Assembly: GCA_018873245.2 (NCBI GenBank)
Contig: JAEMBT020000001.1
Span: 4,620,001 to 4,684,000 of the forward strand
DNA: 64,000 bases
Source of the DNA: Archegozetes longisetosus
Lineage: Eukaryota > Arthropoda > Arachnida > Sarcoptiformes > Trhypochthoniidae
Direction: 5' to 3'
Below, piece after piece: positions 1-12,275 of the stretch (position 1 is the first letter of the stretch; each line of letters starts with the position of its first letter). The notes under the pieces are model-generated. The model had not been told where the DNA came from. It did no database searches and saw only the letters and a list, made by a program, of their open reading frames with translations. The position numbers and the translations under genes were made by a program.

Positions 1-3000
1 GGAGTAAATAATTTAAGATTATATAAATCCACTGGGAAAAACGACTATTACTTTTGTTTTTCTGTTTGAAAACTTCTGCCATTACTATCCAATATACTGT
101 TTATGAGTTGATCATTTTTCGGAATGGACCAAAAATCATGTCTATTGTAGATTCGTTGCAATTTTTTCAGAGATCTGCTTTTGTCATCATTAGTATCAAA
201 CAACTAACTCTGTGTTAAAACCTTTTGTTCAGTCTATAAAGTTTAAGTGTGAACTAAGGTCTTAAAATATTGAAGTTATTTATTAGAATAAGAAAAATGA
301 TGCTATGCTCGTATAGAATTTGATTTTGGTTAAATTAAAATGATTTTAACAAATTTCATCTGATTTTCATATTAAATGCAGTCACAAGTCATATTAAAAT
401 AACCTACTTGTGTGAACTTATTTTCAATTTGATATTACGAAATTCCTAAAATATTCACAAAAGGGATAATATTATCAATTCAAGTATTTTCGAAAATAAG
501 TCTAATTAAAATGATTTATACATAGGGAAACTCGCATTAGGTCGCGATTTATGCACATATCAATGCGTTAGTCGAAGAGTAGCCTCTGTTACTCTACTAA
601 AATCCATAAAGGGCTTAACTAATACAAAACTTTCCTTATGATTAATAATAAAATGATCAGTTGTATAGTCTTTGATTGATTAGTAATGCTTATTGTTGAA
701 TACTTTTTAAACTAATTACTCATTCGTAAATCATACTTATCAAGAAATCGGATTCATTGACTTGTTAAAACTCTAACGGAAAAAATTTATTATATTTCGA
801 ATAAGATTTATTTTTATAGCAAACAAAATGAAAAGTTCTTAATACACAAACATTTTATAATTTACTTTATAAAAATATTTTTATATAATTTTCAATATAA
901 TTAATTTGAAGATTTGTTTGAACTACTTTTATGATTTGATTTTCTTTTTTGGTTAAATTTGGCTGTCTTTTTATTAGATTTTTCAAAAACTAGGTGTAAA
1001 AATTGTTGCGTTTTAGAAACAGTTGCTGTATCTAAAGAATATAGAGTTTCATAAAATTTAGATTTAGTTTTTGGTATATGTTTTAATAGCTTTTGAATAT
1101 CTAAAAGTTTTTCACTCGTTTTTATGAAAACGAGTTATTATTGTTAAAAGGTTAAAGATAAGCAGCATTAGAAAAATTTGGTTATAATGACTAAATTTTA
1201 GACCTAACGGTTTCAACTTTTTCTTAAATTTTTCTATAAGTCCTTTAAGTTTTCTAAGCTTTGAAGAGAGGCTACTCTTCGACTAACGCATTGATATATT
1301 AACTGTGTTATAACTAGAAATTAAATCAGAAATGACTGAACACATGAGTATTCGTTGCCTAATGAGAAACTCCTTTAGGGTTAGTTTTAACATTCATGGA
1401 AGCTTTTATATAGCTGGACATACAACAACGATATGATTGGCTATTATATATACTAGTATTTATTGAGTATAGTTTGAACTTTTAAATATTAATAGCCAAT
1501 GGTTAACCAATTAATTAATCCTTCGTCACAACTTCTGAAAACGTAAAATTAACTCTGGGGTAAAATGTTGCTCAACGTTATGCACACTTTATATCTGTTT
1601 TTGTTAGTCCGAATGCCTTGAGAATCAAAGTTAGTTCTTATTTTCGAAGTTTTAATTTATTAATTAACTAATTTCTAGTTATTATCTGCTACAGCGTCAT
1701 CAGCTGTTCAAATTGCTAGAAGCAACATCACAGCACTGCGATATATATATTAAACACGAAGCACTGAGATGTCAAGGCAAATTTCTGTTCTTTGAATGAC
1801 ATGTCGCCAGAATTTTTTTAAATAATAACTCATAAGACTTATAGAGATTTAAAGATGAGTTTCAGATTTTATGGCTCATTATTAGAAATAACACTTATCA
1901 AAATAATATGACAAAATTATTCAATCAATCTTTTCCTTATTTGGTTCAATTCTCATTGGCTTTTATTGTTTCTCAAGCACACATTTTGACATATGTTTTT
2001 TTGACTGATATCTGCAGTTGCAAGTCACATTCTGCGATAACATTCTAAAGGTTTAGCTTAGGTCTGCCACAATCAGTACATCTGAACTTAATTATGTATG
2101 AGTGTGATTTGTGACAATAGAGTGTGAAATATCATAATCAAGTGAAAACAACAAAGTTAATTTAAAGACGAAATTTCAATAAATGTTATTAAACATTTTT
2201 GAGACTTACAGACATCAACTGAATTGTTTAGTACTCTTGCACTTATTGCCTTCTAACGGATGCAGAATAAACGTCGAAGAAGTTTATTTTATATCTAGTT
2301 TAAAACTAATAGATAGAAATGAATGAAATCTTTACAATTTGATAGTCAATCTCTGAAGAGTTTAATAAGATTAATTAGCAACAGCTAGAAGTCTGCATTA
2401 GGCTGCTATACGAAAATTGCCTCAAAAAGTTAAATGAGGTTGCGTTAGGTCTTCGCAATGGATTTTCGTAGATTCAACTTCATTATTTTTTAAAATAATC
2501 CTTCACGTGATTCAGTCCTTCGCTTTAAAATTACCAATAATTCTCAATAGGACGCAATTGGGGAACATTAGGATGGTTTAGATACTTAGGCACAACTTTG
2601 ATTTTGAAGCGCTCATACTCTGCTAATATAATCCTTACGACAACAAATCCAGAAATCCAAGGCATATCCTGAGAATTAAATTTTCCGATTTTAACCTGAT
2701 TCAACACTTAAGAAGAATAATAAAGGATGTTATTGAGAAAGGAGAATCTAAAAATTGTCAACTGTGGGTCACGAAAATAAACCAAATATGAGACAATTTA
2801 TAATTAGTACGGCCTGAAAGTTGTGTGATTTCCCAATTTTTTATAAATAAGTTTTAAATGATGGGAGATTTTAGATGTGAATTTAATATGAACAAACAAA
2901 TGAAGTAAAAGTTATTTGATGTTTCCATAAATCCCATTTTTCATTGTTATTCCCATTTCCCCTATTAAACTCCCAGTTTTTGATTAAATTCTAATTAAAA

Positions 3001-3444
3001 TCAAGAAAAAAGTGAAATCTTTGAAAAATTTAAAGCACAGCTGAATTACCATATTTAGAAAAATTGAATCACATCATTTCAAATGATCTTAATACGATTA
3101 TGTTTATGAGTGAAGCCTACTACTATCACCACCGAAGTTTGACAAAACATACTTCTCTTATATCTGTCGAGGTTGAGATTATTTCCTCTTTATAAAAAGA
3201 TTTTGCTCGATCACAGACAAAGCGTGTGAGAATCGACAATTGAAAAGTTAAACGTAACTGACTATGATCAATCTTTAACTTAAAATTGTAGTTTTTATAA
3301 AGTAAATTACAAATTTTAGTTCCATAATAATCCCATTTTTGCCTAATATTTAGTCCCATTTTCCAACCAAAAGTGCTCATTTTTAGCACCATAACTTTTA
3401 GATTAAAAGCACATTTAAACCTAGTAATTAGTCGTATGTGAGTC
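1..3444 (-). repeat. Left arm of large inverted repeat, with Tc1/mariner-like transposase remnant
   Basis: The reverse complement of this stretch matches 9,563-12,275 almost base for base; position 1 pairs with 12,275 and 3,444 with 9,563. The arm runs off the window on the left, so its true outer end is not visible. In the one stretch aligned by hand (about 2,480-2,680 against 10,320-10,520) there are roughly a dozen mismatches in 195 bases. On the minus strand near 2,530-2,650 one frame reads VPKYLNHPNVPQLRPIENYW, which resembles the last DDE/D block of Tc1/mariner-superfamily transposases. No long frame survives, so this is a dead copy. Another conserved short frame, containing KWDYYGTKICNLLY, lies at 3,126-3,392 and is not recognised. 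The arm is interrupted by a younger element at 561-1,293. Confidence 0.85.
561..1293. mobile_element. Non-autonomous TIR DNA transposon inserted in the left arm
   Basis: A 733-bp element with a perfect 27-bp terminal inverted repeat beginning CAATGCGTTAGTCGAAGAGT (561-587 and 1,267-1,293). The partner arm (about 11,700-11,720, read in reverse complement) lacks it and gives the empty site. Comparison supports a 4-bp target duplication ATAT (557-560 and 1,294-1,297). Because ATAT is self-complementary, a TA duplication with a one-base-longer element fits equally well, so Tc1/mariner (TA) and a 4-bp-duplicating family cannot be told apart. No coding frame is seen inside. Confidence 0.85.
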
Positions 3445-3649
3445 TATTTATATGTTGAATCTTTATTTTTTATGAACTTAATAACGGGCTTTTGCCCGTA
3501 TTTCTAGCTAGTAATTAATATTATGCAGTCTACTTTCTTTGAAGTCTGACTATAGTGAAATTTGAAGCACTTGTATTGTTCAAAATGATTTTGTTGACTA
3601 AATAAATATTTTTCATACAAATTATTGCGCTTTATATATAGTGCTCAGA
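3445..3649. other. Spacer between left arm and first 9-bp-TSD element
   Basis: A+T-rich sequence with no gene, RNA or repeat that I recognise. Its last nine bases (3,641-3,649, GTGCTCAGA) are the left target duplication of the next element. Confidence 0.4.
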
Positions 3650-4231
3650 GGTTAAACCCCGATTGATAGACATTCACTTTATAGACACTTCACTTCATAG
3701 ACATCCAATTGAAAGACACTTGATTAGGGACATTTTAAGTTATTCAAAATAATTTTTAAAATTTATTTAAGACTTGAAATAATTGTATATCAATTAAAAT
3801 GAAAATCAAGTGCATCGAACCTCACATCCGCTAATCCGTCAATCTTATAATCTCATGATAATTAAGATATTTAGCACGCGCAAAATGCAAACACATTCAA
3901 CTATTTCTCAAGTGAATGAAAATTGAATTTTTCTTTGAGTCTATTCAACTCAATATACTAATTTATTATTTAATCAGAGTATTTCTGTGTATTTATATTT
4001 GAATTTTATTAATTGGTTAGAGTTTGTGTAACCTATCTGAAAACTATGTCTGAATTAGGTTTCATTGAATCAACCAAAGGGAAAAATGATCATTTTTCAA
4101 AATTAGATTCGATTAGATTGATTAGAATTAACATCAATAATATCCTCAATAACTAGAATTTACATAAGAGAATAATTAGTCTATGAGATGAAATGTCTAT
4201 AAAGTTGATGTCTATAAACTGGGAAGACACC
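3650..4231 (+). mobile_element. Non-autonomous TIR element 1, Mutator-like by target-site length
   Basis: The left tip is GGTTAAACCCCGATTGATAG and the right tip, reverse complemented, is GGTGTCTTCCCAGTTTATAG. The flanks GTGCTCAGA (3,641-3,649) and GTGCGCGGA (4,232-4,240) agree at 7 of 9 bases, as expected for an aged 9-bp target duplication. Both ends carry tandem subterminal units of the type ATAGACATCCACTTTAT. The interior is A+T-rich and non-coding. A 9-bp duplication with long repetitive ends is typical of MULE-type elements; the family call is inference. It is the sister of the element at 4,467-5,160. Confidence 0.75.
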
Positions 4232-4466
4232 GTGCGCGGATTACGTTAAGGAGTTTTCCATATGCAGGGAAAATGTGAAATTTCCAAAGAAGGCAAATAA
4301 GCAAATAGACAAATAAAAGGATTAGGTACAGGTGTAGCATAAGTACAAATAATAAGGTAGAGGTTGCCTGCATATTATTATTAAACAAAGTGGATCATCT
4401 CGATTTCAATCAATTCCAATTCCATTTCAGTGGAATCCAAGGTATTGGAATTGACTTTTCGACAAC
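4232..4466. other. Spacer between the two 9-bp-TSD elements
   Basis: No gene recognised. It includes the right target duplication of element 1 (4,232-4,240) and the left one of element 2 (4,458-4,466, TTCGACAAC). Confidence 0.4.
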
Positions 4467-5160
4467 GGTTATACCCCGATTGATAGACATCCACTTTATA
4501 GAAATCCACTTTATAGACATTCCACTTCATAGACATTTCATTTTATAGACTAATTATTCGCTAATGAAAATTCTGGTTATCGAGGAGATTATTGATGTTA
4601 GTTTTAAACAATCTATTTGAATCTAATTTTGAAAAATGATCATTTTTCCTTTATTTGGCTCAATAAAACTTAATTCAGACGTAGTTTACAGATAGATTAC
4701 ACAAACACTAACTAATTAATAAAATTCAAATATAGATATGCAGAAATATTCTAATAAAAAATTGATATATTGAACTGAATAGACTCAAAATAAAAATCAC
4801 TTTTCATTCAATTGAAAAACAGTTGAATGGGTTTGCATTTTACACGTGTTAAATATCTTAATTATCATAAGATTATAAGATTAACGGATTAGTAGATATG
4901 AGATTCGATGCACTTGACTTTCAGTATAATTAATATACAATTATTTTAATTTCTCGGATGTGTAGATAAGTTTAAATTATTTTGAATAGCTTAAAAATGT
5001 CTCTCTAACCAAGTGTCTATGAAATGAAATGTCTATGAAGCGAAATGTCTATGAAATGAAATGTCTATAAAGTGGATGTCTATGAAGTGGATGTCTATGA
5101 AGTGGAATGTCTATAAAGTGGATTTCTATAAAGTGGGTGTCTATAAACTGGGAAGACACC
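4467..5160 (-). mobile_element. Non-autonomous TIR element 2, Mutator-like by target-site length
   Basis: Starts GGTTATACCCCGATTGATAG and ends with the complement of GGTGTCTTCCCAGTTTATAG. It is flanked by a perfect 9-bp direct repeat TTCGACAAC (4,458-4,466 and 5,161-5,169). The right end holds about eight tandem units of the kind ATGTCTATAAAGTGG or ATGTCTATGAAGTGG. The interior matches the reverse complement of element 1's interior, although the tips of the two elements point the same way. The perfect duplication suggests a younger insertion than element 1. It ends 84 bases short of the stop codon of the HSD17B12-like gene, in that gene's 3' flank. Confidence 0.85.
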
Positions 5161-5253
5161 TTCGACAACTAGTACATGTTAAATGTGATATTAGCATTCG
5201 AATATTTTGAGTAATTAGCTTGTACTAGTTATTACAATTATGTAAATTGATCT

Positions 5254-8103
5254 TTAACAGTTCTTTGATTTACAATTTCGTATTATCTTTAGATATATTC
5301 TAACCAAATTTTTTTCACCCAAAAAACCCAGCAGTACAGTATTATTTAAAAATGCCAAAAGTTTATGTTTCCAATGGCCAAAAGTATACCATTCAATGCC
5401 AACTGTTTTAAGTGCTGATGAAACGTATTCATTACATGTAACCAATTGATATGGGGTTAATATATTCTCCAAGTTATCTATCAATTTTGTCAACACGAGA
5501 CTCGGACAAACTGTTTGAATAACTATTCCTTTCGATTCGTACTCTATCGCCAACGTTTTTGAGAAATGTGACACAAACGCCTTGCCTAAAAAACATTCAC
5601 AACTTAATAAGAATTGTTCAGAATTCTAATTTCAATTAGTTATTTCCAAATAAGATGTGAATATAAACTTTAAAATGAAAAATTGATTACTTGCTGAATA
5701 AGTAGCTAACAATGGTGAAGGTAATGTTGAGATTATTGATGATATGTTTATGATAATTCCCCGTCTTTGTACAATCATCTTCGGTAGTATTAATTCGGTC
5801 ATTTTGATCATTGACAATATATTTACGTTAAGGATTTTTTGATTAAAACCTTCCGATAAGTGAGTAAAAAATGTAGGTCTTTCATCCATGATTCCAACAT
5901 TATTCACCAAAACGTCAATGTGTTCGAGAGAACTAATTGTTTCTTTAACTTTCCCATAGATATCTGTTCGCTCGAAATTCACAGTAAGTATCTTGACCTT
6001 TATGAAAAAAATTATTATCAAACTATTTCAATACAATTCAAGTTATTACGAGTGAGAAACTCGAATAAACAGTATAGAATCTTTTGAAATCGGTTTTTCT
6101 TTGGAAGCTTTCGCCAAATCATAAACAAAAGAGGATGCAGCTGGCATTTACTGCTTATTTAGATCTAAATAAATCAGACATTCCCTCAAATTATTGATCT
6201 AAAACTATTTTGAATATTTTAAATCTGTTATCTAGTTTATTATTAACTTGATAACTTGTTCATGAAAAATACTAAAACTGAGATTAAATCTAGAATAGTA
6301 TTTCATGCATCAAGTGAAACGTAGTCTAAAAGGAGAATTAAAGTATCTTTTTTCGGTCAACGACATTTGAGAAAAGTTTTCGGAAAATTTAGTATAAAAC
6401 TTTTTTTGGAAAAGTAATGATTTTCAAGTTTAGGAAAACTTTTCTTTAAATCCGATGAGTTTAGAACCGAGTTTTTATACTTTATTAGCAGATAATCCTA
6501 TTAACTGGTTTAATTCTCGCAGAGCAATTAAACACCACTTTTATTAAATGGCAAATTTAGTTTAAGAGATTAAACTCATAAAAAGCAATTTAATGGTAAA
6601 CTATACTTTTCGTGTTTAATTTTCCCTTCGACTCGAGGTGGTTTAAATCGAGTTTAATAAATTGAGTAAGTTTGGGTTTTATCGAGTTTAACACATTTAT
6701 TTTCAGTCTGGGGTTCATAAATTTAATAAATTGTTATGTAGTAATGAAAATGTCATTCTATATCCTCGTTGAAATAAAAATCGAGTCCACATTTAAGTGT
6801 TCATTGGTTAATTTGTTTGATTATTTCAAAATCTTGAAAATGGTCTTCCAACATCAGCATATAAACTACAAGATGGTAAGAATGAGAGTTGTTTTGCATA
6901 ACAGGAGTGAAATGTACATCTATGTATAAATGTAAGAGAGGCACTATCAATTTTTTAATCATATAAATAAAAAGTAATAAATATTCTTCAAATGATATAT
7001 ATTTAATTATTTTGTATATTAAAATCTTTATTGTGAAATATTAATTATTATATATTAGTACATATTACTTGCACTTTTACTTTTCAACTTTAAAAGACGC
7101 TATAAGCTAAGCATAAAACTCGCAAAAGTGCTTCTCTTGCATTTATGCATAGATATAAACTCTGAACAGTCTTCCAATATTTTATTACTATAAGTTCTTG
7201 ATTAAGCGGTGAGTTGATACAGTATGAAAACTTATTCTTTATTTCCATGCAGTTCACGTGTTCGATTCGGGTTTTATCGGGTTAAAACCGACTCTAATAC
7301 TTTACTTTTGGAAAATTTAATATGGATCAATCGAGTTAAATTCGAAAAGATCTTTATTAAGGATTTCGGAGAAGCGCTTTAAACATGAGTCGCATGTGTT
7401 TAATGAATAATTCAAATTTTTAATTTATGAAAATCATTGTTAAGTAACTTTTAGCAAAATTTGGTAACTATCATAAATATCTTTCAAAATGTTTATTATT
7501 AATCTGCTTGTGATACTTGTGGTAGATAAAAATTATCAGTTGGAGATTGAGTTGAACTAGACCCTGATTTGTGCCTCAACATGCATTACAATTCATGTAC
7601 ATAAATCATAAAATCAAATTAAACCAGGTGTTTAACAAAGATTTGAAAATCTATTGAACTTCCAACATTAGGTAAAAATTGAGTCCAGTTTAAAGGATTG
7701 TGTTTTAATGAAAGAGTACTCACTCTCTGGAACAATGAACCTTATTTCGTTCACGAATTCACTATGATCTATCGGAAACTTAAATTTTATATTAAATAAT
7801 ACTAACCTGTTTACATGTAGTGAACTTATCATTGATGTTTTTCGCTACATCTTTAAGTTTTTCTTCACTCCTACTGATCAGAAGCAATGAATATCCTTTT
7901 TCTGCCAATTGTTTAGCATATTCTAATCCAATTCCATCTGTAGCGCCAGTAACAACAGCCCAAACATTATCTCCTGATCGCCATTTAACACCAAAACCTA
8001 ACCTATACGCCAAATAACATGTCCAAAAACCTTTCAATAATTTCACCATTAAATATGTTATAATCAAAATCGTTATATTGAAAAGCATTCTACACACTGG
8101 CAA
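5254..8103 (-). CDS. HSD17B12: HSD17B12-like very-long-chain 3-oxoacyl-CoA reductase, 3 exons
   Basis: Short-chain dehydrogenase of the ER membrane. The family reduces 3-ketoacyl-CoA with NADPH in the second step of fatty acid elongation, and some members also act on steroids. Joining 8,103-7,807, 5,997-5,691 and 5,585-5,254 with GT-AG introns in phases 0 and 1 gives 936 bases, 311 residues, against 312 in human HSD17B12. Visible parts: hydrophobic N-terminus (about 6-22), cofactor motif TGATDGIG (52-59), NNVG (131-134), catalytic Ser186, and Tyr199/Lys203 in YSASK; the Lys codon region is built only by the second splice. The C-terminus KSKNC fits a KxKxx ER-retrieval signal. The first ATG of the exon is taken as the start. 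The 1,809-base first intron holds only A+T-rich sequence with GTTTAA/TCGAG-rich stretches. No disabling change is seen. HSD17B3-type or HSDL1 relatives are less likely given the intact YxxxK and ER tail. Confidence 0.93.
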
Positions 8104-8255
8104 TTATTATAAACTTTTTAAAATGAGTTCTTTAATAAAGTTATTCGAACTTTCAAAGATCAATTTTAAAAATGATCACAGATTTAATGTAAGTATTAGT
8201 ATAGGTGTAGCGCTTATTTCTTAACTAAAGTTAACTAAACAAGAAAACTAAAAAC

Positions 8256-8259
8256 GAGC

Positions 8260-8292
<33 letters not shown>

Positions 8293-8320
8293 AGGGAGTG
8301 AGGGAGTGAGGGAGGGAGAG
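8256..8320. repeat. GA microsatellite grading into GGGA/GTGA
   Basis: About 16 GA units followed by imperfect GGGA and GTGAGGGA units, about 150 bases upstream of the HSD17B12-like start. A second GA tract at 20,394 is followed by related sequence, so the microsatellite marks the edge of a duplicated block. Confidence 0.9.
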
Positions 8321-8379
8321 ATGTGACGTTTCCTTGAATTCAGTATTTAATTAGTAAAATTGAAGACGTCTTAAAATTG

Positions 8380-8840
8380 AACTCGCAATCATTATCATAA
8401 CGGCATCGATTTATGCCTTTTCAAATTATAAGGCAAACGCCCAATTAAAAATGGAATTTCCAACAAATTATTGCCTAGAAGTTTTTTTAATTAATATTTT
8501 TAAAACTATTTACATAATAAAAAAATGATAGTGTATATTTATGTTGATTTTATTCGAGTTTACGGTTCATGTTATATATGTTACATGTAGTATTTATTAC
8601 ACGCCGCCAAAAGTCTTATCAATGTGTCGTGTGCAAAAGTTGGCAGACTTTGCGGCATGAAATATAAGTAAAAATCGAAAACATTCTTATAACTCATAAG
8701 TTATAATTTAATTGCACGCATTTCATTTCAATTCTATTTATTAAATATTTGACCAGAATAAGTAATAATATTAAATCATATTAAGTTGTTAAGTGGTATA
8801 GCAAAGATATTTGCAGTTACTCTATCTTCGTCTTCAAAGC
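8380..8840 (+). repeat. Dispersed repeat block P, copy 1
   Basis: The sequence from about 8,500 (TTACATAATAAAAAAATGAT) to 8,840 aligns with 13,735-13,980 and, inverted, with parts of 14,720-15,660. It has no coding content. It lies in the 5' flank of the HSD17B12-like gene, so that flank is either the source of, or a target for, the duplications farther right. Confidence 0.6.
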
Positions 8841-8883
8841 AAGTGAATTCTTATGCGCACGTTAAAGAGAATGGATACAGGCA

Positions 8884-9365
8884 AATTCAGTTAGAGGTAA
8901 CTTATTTCTTACTGACCGACGAATTGCTTATAACTACGTCAGAGTATAATTATTTCACTCATACACATTATAGCTTTACAGTTGATTAAAAACTATTTGA
9001 ACGGCATTTAAGTTACGCTATATTAAAATGATAATTTTTTGAGGTTTCGTTCTTATGACTCACATTTGTTGAAAATATATTAAAACTAATCTTAAAGCAG
9101 TTTCTCATTAAGCAAGGAATCTGTCGATGTGTTCGGGCATTTCTGGTTTGATTTCTAGTAACATATTTAATGTATGTGCACAAATCACGGTCTAATGCGA
9201 GATTTCCTATATTTTTCCTATATATCAATCATTCAAATTAGACTTATTCTGAATCTTCCTTTGATTGATTAAGTAAAATACAAAAATACGAAAGTTCACA
9301 ATTGATGCAAAAGTCGACTTGTGATTTTCCACAATTGAGATTGCCTTGAGTTCACTATTTAAAAA
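8884..9365 (+). repeat. Dispersed repeat family Q, copy A
   Basis: This copy contains a recurring core: TTACTGACCGACGAATTGC near 8,913, then a segment reading TTAAAGCAGTTTCTCATTAA near 9,090 and CACAAATCACGGTCTAATGC near 9,180. The same order is found at about 17,290-17,640 and 21,905-22,385, and the second half also sits inside both arms of the large inverted repeat (about 11,600-11,790 and its partner near 490-560 plus 1,298-1,420). No tRNA-type promoter boxes or TIRs are recognised, so its class is unknown. Confidence 0.65.
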
Positions 9366-9562
9366 AATATACCTCGCGACATAAAGAACCCGGGAAAAGT
9401 AAGTGTATATTTTTTAATGAAAATAACAATATTTTGACCTGAAACTTATCACAAGAATGCATTTGATTCTATTTATTACTACTAAAAAGAAATGACAATT
9501 CAATTCGGTCTTCCTCTGCAGATATACGCTTTTTAATGCGTTCTTTCACACTTTTGCTTAAC

Positions 9563-12275
9563 GACTCACATACGACTAATTATTAGGTATAAATGTGCTT
9601 TTAATCTGAAAGTTATGGTGCTAAAAATGAGCACTTTTGGTTGGAAAATTGGGCCTAAATATTACGCAAAAATGGGATTATTATGGGACTAAAATTTGTA
9701 ATTTACTTTATCAAAACTACAATTTTAAGTTAAAGATTGATCATAGTCAGTTACGTTTAACTTTTCAATTGTCGATTCTCACACGCTTTGTCTGTGATCG
9801 AGCAAAATCTTTTTATAAAGAGGAAATAATCTCAACCTCGACAGATATAAGAGAAGTATGTTTTGTCAAACTTCGGTGGTCACAGTAGTAGGCTTCACTC
9901 ATAAACATAATCGTATTAAGATCATTTGAAATGATGTGATTCAATTTTTCTAAATATGGTAATTCAGCTGTGCTTAAAAATTTTCAAAGATTTTCACTTT
10001 TTTCTTGATTTTAATTAGGATTTAATCAAAAATTGAGAGTTTAATAGGGGAATTGAGAATAACAATGAAAATGGGATTTATGGGAACATCAAATAATTCT
10101 TACTTCATTTGCTTGTTCATATTAAATTCACATCTAAAATCTCCCATCATTTAAAAATTATTTAAAAAAGTGGGAAATCCCACAACTTTCAGGCCTTAGT
10201 AATTATAAATCGTCTCATATTTGGTTTATTTTCGCGACCCACAGTTGACAATTTTTTGGTTCTCCTTTCTCAATAATATCATTTATTATCCTTCTTAAGT
10301 GTTGAATCAAGTTGAAATCGGAAAATTTAATTCTCAGGATATGCCTTGAATTTCTGGATTTGTTGTCGTAAGGATTATATTAGCAGAGTATGAGCGCTTC
10401 AAAATCAAAGTTGTGCATAAATATCTAAACCATCCTAATGTCCCCCAGTTGTGTCCCATTGAGAATTGTGGGTAATTTTAAAGCGAAGGACTGAATCACG
10501 TAAAGATTTATTTTAGAAAATAATAAAGTTGGATCTACGAAAATCCATTGCGAAGACCTACCGCAACCTCATTTAAGTTGTTAAGACAATTTTCGTATTG
10601 CAGCCTAATGCAGACTTCTAGCTGTTGCTAATTAATCTTATTGAATTCTCCAGCAATTGACTATTAAATTGAAAAGATTTCATTCATTTCTATCTATTAG
10701 TTTTAGGATAGACATAAAAGAAACTTGTTCGCTGTTTATTCTGCATCCGTTAGAAGGCAATAAATGCAGGAGTACTAAACAATTCAGTTGATGTCTGTAT
10801 GTCTATCAAAAATGTTTAATAACATTATTGAAATTTCGTCTTTAAATTAACTTTGATCTTTTGACTTGATTATGATATTTCACACTCTATTGTCACAAAT
10901 CACACTCATACATAATTAAGTTCAGATATACTGATTGTGGCAGACCTAAGCTAAACCTTTAGAATGTTATCGCAGAATGTGACTTGCAACTGCAGATATC
11001 AGTCAAAAAAACATATGTCAAAATGTGTGCTTGAGAAACAATAAAAGCCAACGAGAATTGAACCAAATAAGGAAAAGATTGAATGAATAATTTTGTCACA
11101 TTATTTGATAAGTGTTATTTCTAATAATGAGCCATAAAATCTGAAAGTCATCTTTAAATCTCTATAAGTCTTATGAGTTATTATTTAAAAAAATTCTGGC
11201 AACATGTCATTCAAAGAACAGAAATTTGCCTTAACATCTCAGTGCTTCGTGTTTAATGATATATATATCGCAGTGCTGTGATGTCGCTTCTAGCAATTTG
11301 AACCGCTGATGACGCAGATAATAACTAGAAATTAGTTAATTAATAAATTAAAACTTCGAAAATAAGAGCTAAATTTGATTCTCAAGGCATTCGGACTAAC
11401 AAAAACAGACATAAAGTGTGCAAAACGTTGAGCAACATTTTACCTCACAGTTAATTTTACGTTTTCAGAAGTTGTGACGTAGGATTAATTTGTTGGTTAA
11501 CCATTGGCTAATAATATTTAAAAGTTCAAACTATACTCAATAAATACTAGTATATATAATAGCCAATCATATCGTTGTTGTATGTCCAGCTATATGAAAG
11601 CTTCCATGAATGTTAAAACTAACCCTAAAGGAGTTTCTCATTAGGCAAGGAATACTCATGTGTTCAGTCATTTCTGATTTAATTTCTAGTTATAACACAG
11701 TTAATATATATGCATAAATCGCGAACTAATGCGAGTTTCCCTATGTATAAATCATTTTAATTAGACTTATTTTCGAAAATACTTGAATTGATAATATTAT
11801 CCCTTTTGTGAATATTTCAGGAATTTCGTAACATCAAATTGAAAATAAGTTCACACAAGTAGGTTATTTTAATATGACTTGTGACTGCGTTTAACCGAAT
11901 TTAATATGAAAATCAGATGAAATTTGTTAAAATCATTTTAATTTAACCAAAATCAAATTCTATACGAGCATAGCATCATTTTTCTTATTCTAATAAATAA
12001 CTTCAATATTTTAAGACCTTAGTTCACACTTAAACTTTATAGACTGAACAAAAGGTTTTAACACAGAACTAGTTGTTTGATACTACTGATGACAGAAGTA
12101 GGTGTCTGAAAAATTTGTAACGAATCTACAATAGAAATGATTTTTGGTATATTCCGAAAAATTATCAACTCATAAACAGTATATTGGTTATCAATAGCAG
12201 AAGTTTACAAACGTAAAAACAAAAGTAATAGTCCTTTTTCTCAGTGGATTTATATAATCTTAAATTGTTTACTCC
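9563..12275 (+). repeat. Right arm of large inverted repeat, with Tc1/mariner-like transposase remnant
   Basis: Inverted partner of 1-3,444, shorter mainly because it lacks the 733-bp insertion. Near 10,360-10,470 the plus strand keeps FVVVRIILAEYERFKIK followed by NHPNVPQLCPIEN, the same DDE/D-like block as in the left arm, without an extended frame around it. A second short frame at 9,637-9,888 (KWDYYGTKICNLLY and onward) is conserved between arms. The arm also includes a family Q core at about 11,600-11,790. The outer boundary may extend past 12,275, but the left partner is then off the window. Confidence 0.85.

Noticed and set aside
3126-3392. 88-codon minus-strand frame and its partner at 9,637-9,888 as a gene
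   Set aside because: They are the same sequence in the two arms of the inverted repeat. The frame has no recognised domain and differs at its start, so it is treated as part of the transposon-like arm.
5860-6087. Plus-strand frame over the HSD17B12-like second exon
   Set aside because: Antisense shadow of a well-supported exon.
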